From the NCBI RefSeq assembly GCF_014641715.1, contig NZ_BMIG01000001.1, positions 248,001-312,000 of the forward strand: 64,000 bases of DNA, in the 5' to 3' direction. Made by a program: the position numbers and the translations under genes. Under the pieces are notes generated by a model. It did no database searches. It was not told where the DNA came from and saw nothing but the letters and a program-made list of their open reading frames with translations. The DNA comes from Polaromonas eurypsychrophila. Its GTDB lineage: Bacteria > Pseudomonadota > Gammaproteobacteria > Burkholderiales > Burkholderiaceae_C. Shown one piece after another: positions 16,357 to 32,600 of the stretch (positions are counted from its first letter, which is position 1; each line of letters begins with the position of its first letter).

Positions 16357-17058
16357 ATGCAAAGTTTTTCAAACAGACATCTGGCGGCCTTCACAGCCGC
16401 GCTGGCCCTGCTGTTGCTGGCCTGGGACTTCTCGGGGCTGGACCTCGCGTTGGCGCACGGGTTCGGTGGGGCCGCCGGTTTCCCATTGCGTGACAACACT
16501 TTTTTGACAGTGGTGCTGCACGACGGCGCCAGACGCCTGGCCTGGCTGCTGGCGCTGGGGCTGTGTGTGGCGGTCTGGTGGCCGGTCGGCTGGTTGCTGC
16601 GTCTGCCGGTAAATCGCCGCCTGCAACTGGCGGCCACTCCCTTGTTGGCGGTGCTGGTTGTCGGCGCGCTTAAGTCCTTCAGCACCGCGAGCTGCCCCTG
16701 GAGCATGGCCGACTTTGGCGGCGTGGCGCATTACACGCCGCACTGGCAGCATCTGCTGACGCCCGACGGCGGCAGCGGACAGTGCTTTCCGGGAGGCCAC
16801 GCCGCGTCGGGCTTTGCCTTTGTCGGCGGTTATTTTGCGTTTCGCGAGACCGCGCCTGTGATCGCGCGGGGCTGGTTGGCCGCGGCGCTGCTGGCCGGCG
16901 GGGTGCTGGGCTTGGCGCAGCAAATTCGCGGCGCGCACTTCACCAGCCACACCTTGTGGACAGCCTTTATCTGCTGGTGCGTGGCCTGGGCCATGGACGG
17001 CCTGTTCACGCGCCTGGCCTTGAGTCCGCTGGGCCAGGACATCGGTGAAGCTGCATGA
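16357..17058 (+). CDS. PAP2-family membrane phosphatase
   Basis: 233 residues from ATG 16357; the frame is open much further back but that part lies over the regulator gene. About five hydrophobic helices. Active-site blocks: CFPGGHAASGFAF (the PSGH-type motif) near residue 145 and QIRGAHFTSHTLW near residue 190, with the second catalytic His. The family dephosphorylates undecaprenyl or lipid phosphates. Its stop overlaps the eptA start as ATGA, so a shared function at the envelope (recycling or supplying lipid phosphate around lipid A modification) is likely. Confidence 0.88.
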   Translation: MQSFSNRHLAAFTAALALLLLAWDFSGLDLALAHGFGGAAGFPLRDNTFLTVVLHDGARRLAWLLALGLCVAVWWPVGWLLRLPVNRRLQLAATPLLAVLVVGALKSFSTASCPWSMADFGGVAHYTPHWQHLLTPDGGSGQCFPGGHAASGFAFVGGYFAFRETAPVIARGWLAAALLAGGVLGLAQQIRGAHFTSHTLWTAFICWCVAWAMDGLFTRLALSPLGQDIGEAA

Positions 17059-18818
17059 AGATGCCGACCTTTCGCCGCCATCCGGTCAAGGCTGAAGCCG
17101 CGCCGACTCCAGGTGCATCGCGGCGCACCTTCACGCATCCCGGCTGGTTGATCCTCGCCGTGAGTTCCTGGCTGGCCTCGGCAGCCAATCTGCCGCTGTG
17201 GCTGGCCATGCGCGATCAGGGCCTGTTCCGGCAGGCTGGCAGCTGGCTGTTTGCCCTTGAATTTGCATTGATGATCACCGCCTGCCTGACCGGCATCGCG
17301 AGTGTGCTGGCCTGGCGCTGGACGCTCAAGCCAATGCTGGCCTTGCTGCTGCTGTCGGCGGCTTTTGGCGCGCACTTCATGCTGGCCTACCATGTGGTGA
17401 TTGACACATCGATGATCAGCAACGCATTGCAGTCGGATGTCCGCGAGGTGCGTGATTTGCTGGGTTTGAAGCTGGCGGTCTCGCTGCTGCTACTGGGTGT
17501 GTTGCCCTTTATTGCGCTGTGGCACTGGCCGGTGGATTACGGTCGCTGGCCGCGCCGCGGCCTACATAACCTGCTGCAAGCGGGCGCCGCATTGCTGGCA
17601 CTGGTACTGTTGGTGCTGGCCAGTTTCAGCCCCCTGGCTTCCAACATGCGCAACCACAAGGACCTGCGTTACCTGGTCAATCCGCTCAACGCCGTGTATG
17701 CGCTGGGCTATCTGGCCAGCCAGCCGCTGCGGCGCAGCAACACCGCGCTGCAGCCGATGGGGCTGGACGCACGGGCAGCGCTGGTGCCGGTCGGGCGCCC
17801 ACCGCTGCTGGTACTGGTGCTCGGGGAAACCGGGCGCAGCGGCAACTTCGGCCTCAACGGCTATGGTCGCGACACCACGCCTGAACTGGCGCGCCAGGGT
17901 GTGAGCAGCTTTCGCCAGGCCCGGTCCTGCGGAACCAGCACCGCAGCATCGGTGCCCTGCATGTTCTCTGGGTTGGGCCGCGAAGGTTTTGATGCGCGCA
18001 AGCACAATACCGAGGGTTTGCTCGACGTGATCCAGCACGCGGGCCTGGCTGTGCTTTGGCTGGACAACCAGTCCGGCTGCAAGGGCGCCTGTGACCGCGT
18101 ACCCAACTTCAGCACCACCGGTCTGGCGCACCCGCAGCTGTGCCCCAGCGGTGAATGTTTCGACGGCATCATGCTCGAAGGGCTGGACCAACGCATCGCA
18201 GCGCTGCCGGCCGAGCGCCGCGCGCGCGGCGTGGTGGTGGTGCTGCACCAGATGGGCAGCCACGGCCCGGCCTATCACCTGCGCTCACCGGTCGCGTTCA
18301 AGCGATTCGGCCCCGAGTGCACGGACAACGATCTGCAGGGCTGTGGCAGCGCCGCGCTGATCAACGCTTATGACAACTCCATCGCCTACACCGACCACTT
18401 TCTGTCGTCCACCATCACCTGGCTCCAACGGCAACAGGCCGAGTACGCCGCCGCCATGGTCTATGTGGCGGACCACGGCGAGTCGCTCGGCGAGAACAAC
18501 CTCTACTTGCACGGCATGCCCTACATGATTGCGCCCGATGTGCAGAAACATGTGCCGTGGATCACCTGGATCTCCGCTGGCTTCGCGCAGCGCACGGCCG
18601 TGAACACCGCCTGCCTGCGCGAACGGGCTGACCGGCCGGTGTCGCACGACAACTACTTTCATTCGGTGCTTGGCCTGCTCGGCATACAGACGCGCATGTA
18701 CCAGCGCGCGCTGGACGTGTACGCGCCCTGCGCAATCAGCCGGGCCGACGAGATGGCGGGCAAGTCCCTGCCCGCAGCCACGACCAGGATCGCCGGCTTG
18801 GTTCCGGGTGATATTTAA
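17055..18818 (+). CDS. eptA: Lipid A phosphoethanolamine transferase (EptA/PmrC family)
   Basis: 587 residues. Five N-terminal membrane helices (to about residue 190) precede a periplasmic sulfatase-fold domain. Conserved blocks: VLVLGETGRSGNFGLNGYGR (metal-binding Glu), SCGTSTAASVPCM (nucleophile Thr near residue 293), VLHQMGSHGPAYH and VYVADHGESLGENNLYLHG. Multiple Cys pairs fit the family disulfides. The enzyme transfers phosphoethanolamine from phosphatidylethanolamine to lipid A phosphates, lowering the negative charge and giving polymyxin resistance. It is coupled to the PAP2 gene and sits under the PmrA-type box. Confidence 0.95.
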   Translation: MKMPTFRRHPVKAEAAPTPGASRRTFTHPGWLILAVSSWLASAANLPLWLAMRDQGLFRQAGSWLFALEFALMITACLTGIASVLAWRWTLKPMLALLLLSAAFGAHFMLAYHVVIDTSMISNALQSDVREVRDLLGLKLAVSLLLLGVLPFIALWHWPVDYGRWPRRGLHNLLQAGAALLALVLLVLASFSPLASNMRNHKDLRYLVNPLNAVYALGYLASQPLRRSNTALQPMGLDARAALVPVGRPPLLVLVLGETGRSGNFGLNGYGRDTTPELARQGVSSFRQARSCGTSTAASVPCMFSGLGREGFDARKHNTEGLLDVIQHAGLAVLWLDNQSGCKGACDRVPNFSTTGLAHPQLCPSGECFDGIMLEGLDQRIAALPAERRARGVVVVLHQMGSHGPAYHLRSPVAFKRFGPECTDNDLQGCGSAALINAYDNSIAYTDHFLSSTITWLQRQQAEYAAAMVYVADHGESLGENNLYLHGMPYMIAPDVQKHVPWITWISAGFAQRTAVNTACLRERADRPVSHDNYFHSVLGLLGIQTRMYQRALDVYAPCAISRADEMAGKSLPAATTRIAGLVPGDI

Positions 18819-18827
18819 CAGTTGAAT

Positions 18828-18879
18828 GGCCCTCCAGCCCATATCCATCGGGCGTAAATAGCTATTGATTTGATAGTGA
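18828..18879 (+). repeat. Dispersed ~50-bp repeat, copy 5 (between eptA and the ABC ATPase)
   Basis: GGCCCTCCAGCCCATATCC followed by GTAAATAGCTATTGATTTG and ATAGTGA. One of the best copies, lying 10 bp after the eptA stop in the convergent gap. Confidence 0.85.
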
Positions 18880-18905
18880 TGATCGGCCTGAAATTGACCA
18901 GAGGC

Positions 18906-19517
18906 TTAATCGCCCAGATCGATCACGCCTGCCAGCGGCACCCTGGCGGGCGCAGCGTAGTCGGCGACCACCCACGCGCGATTGCTGTGAGCGGATGCGT
19001 CTTCCAGCAAACCCGTCACAAAGCCGATGGAGGCCTTGTCCAGCGCCGCAAACGGCAGGTCGAGCAGCGTGAGGGCGGCACCCGAGGCAAAGGCTGCCGC
19101 CAGAAAGACCTTGCGCCTGGAGCCGGTGGACAACATGTAGAGCTGTTTGCTCATCTGCTCGTCCAGCGCCAGACCGTCCACCAGCCGGTCCAGCAACTGT
19201 TCGTCAAAAGCGGGGTAGCGCAGGCGTTGCGCTGCAAGGTATTGAACTGGGGTCAATCGGTCGAAAGTCTCTGACCGCGGCTCTGTGAAAAACACCTTGG
19301 CCCGGTAGGCGTCGGGTGCATCGTGCAGTGACACACCATGGATATGCAGCTCGCCTGCATCCGGCGCCAACAGCCCGGCCAGCAAGCGCAGCAGCGTGCT
19401 CTTGCCGCATCCGTCCCCGCCGCGCACCAGGGTGACGCCGGGCCCGACGTCCGCCGACCAGTCGGTGAACAGCGTGCGGTTCGGGTAGGAAAAACACAGC
19501 TTGAGTACTTGGAGCAT
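18906..19517 (-). CDS. Small ABC transporter ATP-binding protein
   Basis: 203 residues from ATG 19517 (start MLQVLKLCFSYPNRTLF); the frame runs further back but that part overlaps the neighbouring kinase gene out of frame. Walker A is GGDGCGKST near residue 35. The signature region reads LSTGSRRKVFLAAAF near 135, and Walker B reads LTLLDLPFAALD near 155 with Asp-Leu in place of the usual Asp-Glu. The short length and layout recall CcmA-like ATPases. No permease gene is adjacent, so substrate and partner are unknown. It lies 91 bp downstream of the hybrid kinase on the same strand. Confidence 0.8.
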   Translation of the reverse strand: MLQVLKLCFSYPNRTLFTDWSADVGPGVTLVRGGDGCGKSTLLRLLAGLLAPDAGELHIHGVSLHDAPDAYRAKVFFTEPRSETFDRLTPVQYLAAQRLRYPAFDEQLLDRLVDGLALDEQMSKQLYMLSTGSRRKVFLAAAFASGAALTLLDLPFAALDKASIGFVTGLLEDASAHSNRAWVVADYAAPARVPLAGVIDLGD

Positions 19518-19608
19518 GGGGGCGGGCCTGATTGGCGGAGGGGCCGATATGGGACAAGAACCGCCCGTCCCGCTCTGGCGACGACAAGGCCGCTCAGCGG
19601 CGGGAAGA

Positions 19609-21348
19609 CTAGGCGCTGGGCTTGGTGCCGGCTGCCGCCGCAGCCAATAGCTCGAAAAGCACCGCGGGGTCCACCGGTTTGACCAGATGCTGGTCAAACC
19701 CCGCCTCCTCTGACCTGCGCCTGTCATCGGCCTGACCCCAGCCGGTGCAGGCAACAATGGTTCTGGCCGCGCCGCCCGCCTGGTCGCGGATGTGCCGGCA
19801 GGCCTCGTAGCCGTTGAGTTTGGGCATGCCGATGTCGAGCAGCACCACCTGCGGGTCGAAGTCGGCGGCGACATCCACGGCGGCCTGGCCGTCGTGCGCC
19901 TGGCGGACACAGTAGCCCATCAGTTCCAGCAGACTGGCCAGGGTGGCGCACGCGTCCTGGTTGTCGTCGGCGATCAGGATACGCAACTCCTGCGAGGGAA
20001 TGAAGCGTTCGGCCCCAGGAGCTTGCGAGGGCGGCGACATGTCGGTGGACGTCTCGGACGTCAGCGGCAGGCGCACTTCGAATTCGCTGCCGAGCCCGGT
20101 GCCCTCACTGCGCGCCTGCACCGTGCCGCCGTGCATCTCGACCAGCCGCTGGGTCAGCGACAGGCCGATGCCGAGGCCGCCGCGCGAACGCGTCAGCGTG
20201 GTTTCCACTTGGGAAAACATTTCAAAAACATTCTGCAGCCGATCACCGGGAATGCCTATGCCTTTGTCCTTCACGGTCACGACCACTTCGTTGCCCGCAT
20301 CTCGTGCAATCACCTCGATGCGCCCGCCGCGGTCCATGTACTTTGCGGCGTTGTTCAGCAGGTTCATGAACGCTTGGGTCAAGCGTGTGCGGTCGGCATG
20401 CAGCGATAGGCGCTGCTCAGGCAATGTCAGCAACAGCTCATGCCCACATTCGTCGATCAGAGGACGGCTGGACTCGACGGCATCGCGCAGAACATCTTCT
20501 GTCGTGACCCAGTCCCGGCGCAGCTCGATCTTGCCCTGGTTGATGCGGCTCACGTCCATGAGGTCATCAATCAGGCGGCTCATGGCCTGAATCTGACGGT
20601 CAATCACATCGGTGCTCCACTGCAGCTCCGGCGTGTCCAGGCCCTTCACGCGCAGCAACTGGACCGCATTGCGGACCGGCGCCAGCGGGTTCCTGAGTTC
20701 GTGCGCCAGCGTGGCCAGGAATTCGTCCTTGCGGCGATTGGCGTCCCGCAGTTCGGCTTCGCGCAGCTCCACGGTGTTGGTGCGCTCGGTGACGCGACGG
20801 TCCAGGGTTTCATTGAGTTCGTGCAGACGCTCCTCGGCCTTGCGGCGCTCGCCGACTTCCGTCATGAGCGTGCGGTTCGCCAGTTCAAGCGCCCGGCCTT
20901 TTGAGAACAGTTCGGCAAACACCGCGACCTTGGACCGGAGCACCGCCGTGTTGACCGGCTTGTGCAGGTAATCCACCGCACCGCTGCCGTAACCCTCCAG
21001 GATGTGCTGGTCTTCGTTGTAATACGCGGTCAGGAAGATGATCGGCACGCGCGAGGTTTTCTTGCGTTCCTTGATGAGCTGCGCCAGTTCAAACCCGGTC
21101 ATGCCCGGCATGCGCACGTCCAGCACCAGCACCGCAAATTCCTCAGCCATCAGCGCAAGCAGGGCTTCTTGGCCCGAGTTGGCCCGCACCAGCCGGTAGC
21201 CTGGGTCGTCAAGAATGGATTCCAGCACGGTCAGGTTTTTCGGCTCGTCGTCGACGATCAGGATATTGACCTGATCAATGAACGACGGATTTGGTGCTTG
21301 CGGGGTGAGAAGGCTTTTCACATCAGACCTGGGCAGGTTAAGGGGCAC
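19609..21348 (-). CDS. Soluble hybrid histidine kinase, REC-HisKA-HATPase-REC
   Basis: 579 residues. An N-terminal receiver (about 28-140; NILIVDDEPKNL, Asp in VLVLDVRMPG, YLHKPV) is followed by a coiled coil (RALELANRTLMTEVGERRKA). HisKA follows with FLATLAHELRNPLAPVRN (His near 220), then HATPase with RGGLGIGLSLTQRLVEMHGG and a C-terminal receiver (458-572; ILIADDNQDAC, VVLLDIGMPKLNGYEA). No membrane helix, so cytoplasmic. The GTG start at 21348 is one base from the stop of the giant kinase gene upstream, so the two are co-translated and probably function in one phosphorelay. No Hpt or DNA-binding output is encoded nearby. Confidence 0.9.
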   Translation of the reverse strand: MPLNLPRSDVKSLLTPQAPNPSFIDQVNILIVDDEPKNLTVLESILDDPGYRLVRANSGQEALLALMAEEFAVLVLDVRMPGMTGFELAQLIKERKKTSRVPIIFLTAYYNEDQHILEGYGSGAVDYLHKPVNTAVLRSKVAVFAELFSKGRALELANRTLMTEVGERRKAEERLHELNETLDRRVTERTNTVELREAELRDANRRKDEFLATLAHELRNPLAPVRNAVQLLRVKGLDTPELQWSTDVIDRQIQAMSRLIDDLMDVSRINQGKIELRRDWVTTEDVLRDAVESSRPLIDECGHELLLTLPEQRLSLHADRTRLTQAFMNLLNNAAKYMDRGGRIEVIARDAGNEVVVTVKDKGIGIPGDRLQNVFEMFSQVETTLTRSRGGLGIGLSLTQRLVEMHGGTVQARSEGTGLGSEFEVRLPLTSETSTDMSPPSQAPGAERFIPSQELRILIADDNQDACATLASLLELMGYCVRQAHDGQAAVDVAADFDPQVVLLDIGMPKLNGYEACRHIRDQAGGAARTIVACTGWGQADDRRRSEEAGFDQHLVKPVDPAVLFELLAAAAAGTKPSA

Positions 21349-21349
21349 A

Positions 21350-28585
<7,236 letters not shown>

Positions 28586-29033
28586 TTTGTATCACCCCCA
28601 AGTGTCCCCTGTGATGGCCTGATTTGGATGTAGGTCGCGTCTGATGTGCGATTTTCGACACCTTCGCGAGAGGGCACCGTGGGGGATTGAGGTAAACCTT
28701 GTGGTTGCTACGCCACAGATGGCAGGGGCGGCCATCAGTGCCCGCTCACGTTTTGGGGGAAGGCAAAGTGCCTTCCGTCCATCGCCCTTGCCTCAAGCAG
28801 CCCGGTTAAATACGCAAAACTTGACGGTCGTCAAGCGTGTGGCTTCAGGTGAGCGTTTGTTCGTGACGGAAGTCAAGAGAACTTCAGGCGCTCCAGATGC
28901 ACCATGGGTGCCGAGAGTTGCGATGTGGACTTGCCCCGCAACCGGTGTTTTGTCACTACTGAAACCTTGCGTGAGCGTGACCAACTGCGTCAAAGTTGCA
29001 CGCCCGCAAACCGGATCGTCAAAGGAGACGTCC
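28586..29033. other. 448-bp gap between the giant kinase and the 29034 ORF
   Basis: No convincing gene is seen on either strand. The gap must hold the promoters for the divergent genes; no clear -35/-10 pair was found. Two palindromes at 28820-28875 are the only obvious structure. Confidence 0.6.
28820..28875. promoter_or_regulatory. Pair of similar palindromes, candidate operators
   Basis: CTTGACG-GT-CGTCAAG (28820-28835) is a perfect 16-bp palindrome. A second site, GTGACGGAAGTCAAG (28863-28877), shares 11 of 14 core positions with it, offset about 43 bp (roughly four helix turns). Two similar sites in one divergent gap suggest a dimeric regulator; which one is unknown. Confidence 0.4.
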
Positions 29034-29633
29034 ATGGCCTCGATCAAAACGCCTGCTTGCCCTAAAAGCCTGGCCTGCTGCTGTTACCGCCTGACCCCCA
29101 GGGGCCAGGCCTGTCTGGTCGTTGACGGCACTGAGGCGCGAACCACGGGCTCGCTGTCACCCTATCTGCTCGATGTGCTTGAGATATGTGGCTCGGGGGT
29201 GTGGTTCGAACAACTGCAACAGTTCATGCTGCCCTGCTCACTCGACGAATCGCCGCGATCCTTGCTGGCGCTGGCGCTGGCGCTGGGGCTGGTCGAACTG
29301 TGGCTGCGGACGAGGCGCCTTGTGAAGTGCGGCCCTGGGCGGCGTCGCACGGCATCCAGCTGTGGCGATTTGACGCACGCCTGGGGCCTCTTCAACGCCG
29401 TTGCAGTGCCGTACGTCGTTTTCATAAGAAAAAGTGCCTCCAGCCCATATCCAGCAAGAATAAACAGCTATCTATTTAGTAGCATTTTGTGGGTCATGTC
29501 GCAGACCGAACCAGTAGCCGCGCTTGTACCGGTAACTCGGCGAGCACCACGGTCTCGCCTTCGGCCAGCACACGATCAGGTGTGGCGCCTGTTCCATCGG
29601 CCGCCACACCGGCACGCTGCCAGCGCAGCGTAA
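29034..29633 (+). CDS. Hypothetical soluble protein, C-terminus probably degenerate
   Basis: ATG 29034 has a strong ribosome site (AAAGGAG, 28-base region 29021-29033). The first ~95 residues look like a real small protein: RLTPRGQACLVVDG, SLSPYLLDVLEICG, GVWFEQLQQFMLP and LLALALALGLVELW. That is a helical, winged-helix-like layout of no family I can name. After about residue 100 the sequence becomes Arg/Cys-rich and runs through the dispersed repeat and into the antisense end of the glucan synthase gene. The native end was probably near 29340 and lost by a frameshift or mutation. Confidence 0.45.
   Translation: MASIKTPACPKSLACCCYRLTPRGQACLVVDGTEARTTGSLSPYLLDVLEICGSGVWFEQLQQFMLPCSLDESPRSLLALALALGLVELWLRTRRLVKCGPGRRRTASSCGDLTHAWGLFNAVAVPYVVFIRKSASSPYPARINSYLFSSILWVMSQTEPVAALVPVTRRAPRSRLRPAHDQVWRLFHRPPHRHAASAA
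29436..29484 (+). repeat. Dispersed ~50-bp repeat, copy 6
   Basis: GCCTCCAGCCCATATCCAGC followed by ATAAACAGCTATCTATTTAG and TAGCA. It lies 10 bp outside the 3' end of the glucan synthase gene. Confidence 0.85.
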
Positions 29634-32600
29634 CGACCCGTTCGCCGTCCAGCCTCAAGGTAATCTCAAACGCCGGCCAGTGCGCGGGAACACGCGGCGA
29701 TAGCGAGAGCACGCCTTGCCGCACCGACAGGCCCAGCAGGGTTTCAAGCGCCGCACGGTGTAGCCAGGCCGCGGAACCGGTGTACCAGCTCCAGCCGCCG
29801 CGACCCACGTAAGGCGGCGAGCCGTAGATGTCACCGGCCATCACATAGGGTTCGAGTTCGTAGGCCGGGCCGTGTATCGGGTGCTGGCTGCGGTGGGCCG
29901 GACTCAAGGCCTGGAAGCTTTCCCAGGCGGCCTCGGTGTCGCCGGTTTGGGCCTGGGCCATCAGGGCCCAGACACCGGCGTGAGAGTACTGGCCGCCGTT
30001 TTCGCGCACGCCGGGCGGGTAGGCCTGGATATAGCCCGGATTGTTGGCAGAGTGCTGCAGCGGCGGCGCCAGCAGGCGCAGCAGGCCGGCTTCGCTGTCC
30101 ACGAGCTGATCGTTCATGGCCTGCATCGCGGGCACGGTGAACTTGTCGGAAGATGCGCCGGACAGCACCGACCAGGCTTGCGCGATCAGGTCGATGCGGC
30201 ATTCGTCGTTCTGCGACGAGCCCAGCGGCGCGCCGTTGTCGAAGAAGGCGCGGCGGAACCAGGCGCCGTCCCAGCCGTGGCTGTGCAGCGCGCTGATCCA
30301 GCCGGCGCGTGCGTCCAGCCACTTCTTCGCGCGTTCGCCTTCGCCCCGGGCCTGGGCCAGCGGTGCAAACTTTTCCACCACCGCGCACAGGAACCAGGCG
30401 AGCCAGACCGATTCGCCCCTGCCTTCATGGCCGACGCGGTTCATGCCGTCATTCCAGTCGCCAGTGCCCATCAGCGGCAGGCCATGCGCGCCAATGGGCA
30501 GGCTGCGGTCAATCGCGCGCGCACCGTGCTCAAACACCGAGGCGGTCTGTTCGCTGACCTGGGGCGCGTAGTAGGCGTCTTCCGCGCCGTCCGGGATGTG
30601 CGCGCCGTCGATGAAGGCCACTTCCTCGTCGAGCAGCGCTTGGTCACCGGTGACCTCCAGGTAGTGCGCGCAGGCAAAAGGCAGCCACAGAAGATCGTCG
30701 GAGAAGTGCGTGCGCACGCCTTCGCCGCCGGGCGCGTGCCACCAGTGCTGCACATCGCCCTCGGGGAACTGGCGCGAGGCGTTGAGCACAATCTGGTCGC
30801 GCAGGCGGCGCGGCTCGATCAGAGCAAACGCCATCGTATCCTGCAACTGGTCGCGAAAACCAAAGGCTCCGCCGGCCTGGTAAAAGCCAGCCTTGGACCA
30901 CAGGCGGGAAGTCAGGGTCTGGTAAAGCAGCCAGCGGTTGACCAGCGCGTCGAACAACGGGTCAGGGGTGTGCACCTCGACCTTGCCGAGCAGGTCCGAC
31001 CATTGGTGTTTCACGCCGTCCAGCGCCCGCGCCAGATCCCGGCCTTGCCAGTCGCGCGCCAATTGTTCGGCCTGCGCGGCATCGGGTGCGTGGCCCAGCA
31101 GAAAGGCAAGATCCATTTGCTGACCGGCTTCCAGCGTGAACGCACCTGACAAAGCGGCGCACGGGTCTGCCGCGTTGCCCGACTGCTGGCCCAGCACTTC
31201 GGGCAGCACCAGCCGGCCGGCCACGTCGAAAAACTCGCTGCGGTCGCAGGTCCATTGCAGCGGGTCGGTCAGGCCCACCAGCGACAGGAAGGCACTGCTG
31301 CCACCGAAGCCGGCGCGGCTTTCACGCTGCTGCGCAAGCACAGTGGGCTGGTTCGGGGCTTTCCAGCCGCGCACCGTGCGGCGTTCCTGGCGCGTGCCGC
31401 CCAGTTGCCACTCCAGCATGGCCAGTGCGCGCAGATGGCGCGGCTCGCTGCCCTGGTTGTGCAGCTTGACGGCAACCACCTTGACGGCATCGCTGCGGTC
31501 CACAAAAAATGTGGTTTCCACGACCAGCTCGCCGTGCCGGCAGAGAAACACGGTGTAGCCCTGGCCGTGGCGCACTGCATAAGGCAGCGCCGAACGGCTT
31601 TCGGTCGACGGACTCAGGGCCAGCAGTTTCAGCGAGTCGGCGTCCTGCAGCAGGTAGTGCTCACCCGCCGGGTCCTGCAGCGGGTCGTTGGACCAGGGTG
31701 TGAGCTGGTGCATGCGGCTGTTGACGGCCCAGGTATAGCCGGCCCCGGCTTCGGATACCTGGAAGCCGAAGGACGCATTGGCAATCACGTTGACCCAGGG
31801 GCGCGGCGGCCTGTGCTGGCTGTCCACCGTGAAGCGGAACTCGCCGCTTGCAGCATCGAACTTGCCCGTGGGCGACTGGGTCGCGGCAACCGGTGCGGAG
31901 GAGGGGTCGGCCAAAGCCGCACTCGGTGCTGGCAGGCTGGCTGGCACGGCGCGGCGCCGCAGGCCGGTGGCCCCCTGCAAGGCCGCCAGTTGCTGCTCGA
32001 GCGGGCGCCCGTCGGCAACAAAAATGAAACGTGCCAGGCCGGCCAGCACGGCTTTTTCCGAGACCGCAATCTCGTGGTCACGCAGCAGGAAAAAACCGCC
32101 GGCGTCGTTGCGCGGGAAACTGTTCTCCGACTGCTGGCGCATGCGGTCGCGCAGCGCAAGAATGCCCTGCTGCAAGGGCATCAGGTAGGAGTTGACCTCG
32201 CTATTGACAATCACAACGTCCACCGCCAGCCCGCCAAAACTCCACAGCGGCTGGGCGCGCAGCAGCGCATCGACCAGCGCCAGGCCGTTGCTCGAATGAA
32301 TGCGCACCAGCACGATGGGCTTGTCGCCGGACAACCCAAAGCGCCAGAGCTGGCGCTGGTCCAGCAGGGCGCGTTCGGTCTGCGGTCGGGTGGCGGTGTA
32401 CATCAGTGCGGTGTTGATGTCCTGCAGCGCCACGTTGCGCTCCGGCGCGACGCCAAGGTCGCGCAGGCGCACCTGCGCCAGCGTGGCGGCCATGCGGGTA
32501 GCGCGCTCAACGTGCATGGGCTGCAAATACTTGTCGATGCGGGCTACCAGCTCATCGCTGCTTTCGGCTGCCGCGGTCGCAAAACTCAGGCGTGCCATGC

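Noticed and set aside
19518..19910. Extended N-terminus of the ABC ATPase
   Set aside because: It overlaps the hybrid kinase C-terminal receiver in another frame; the ATPase fold starts at Met 19517.
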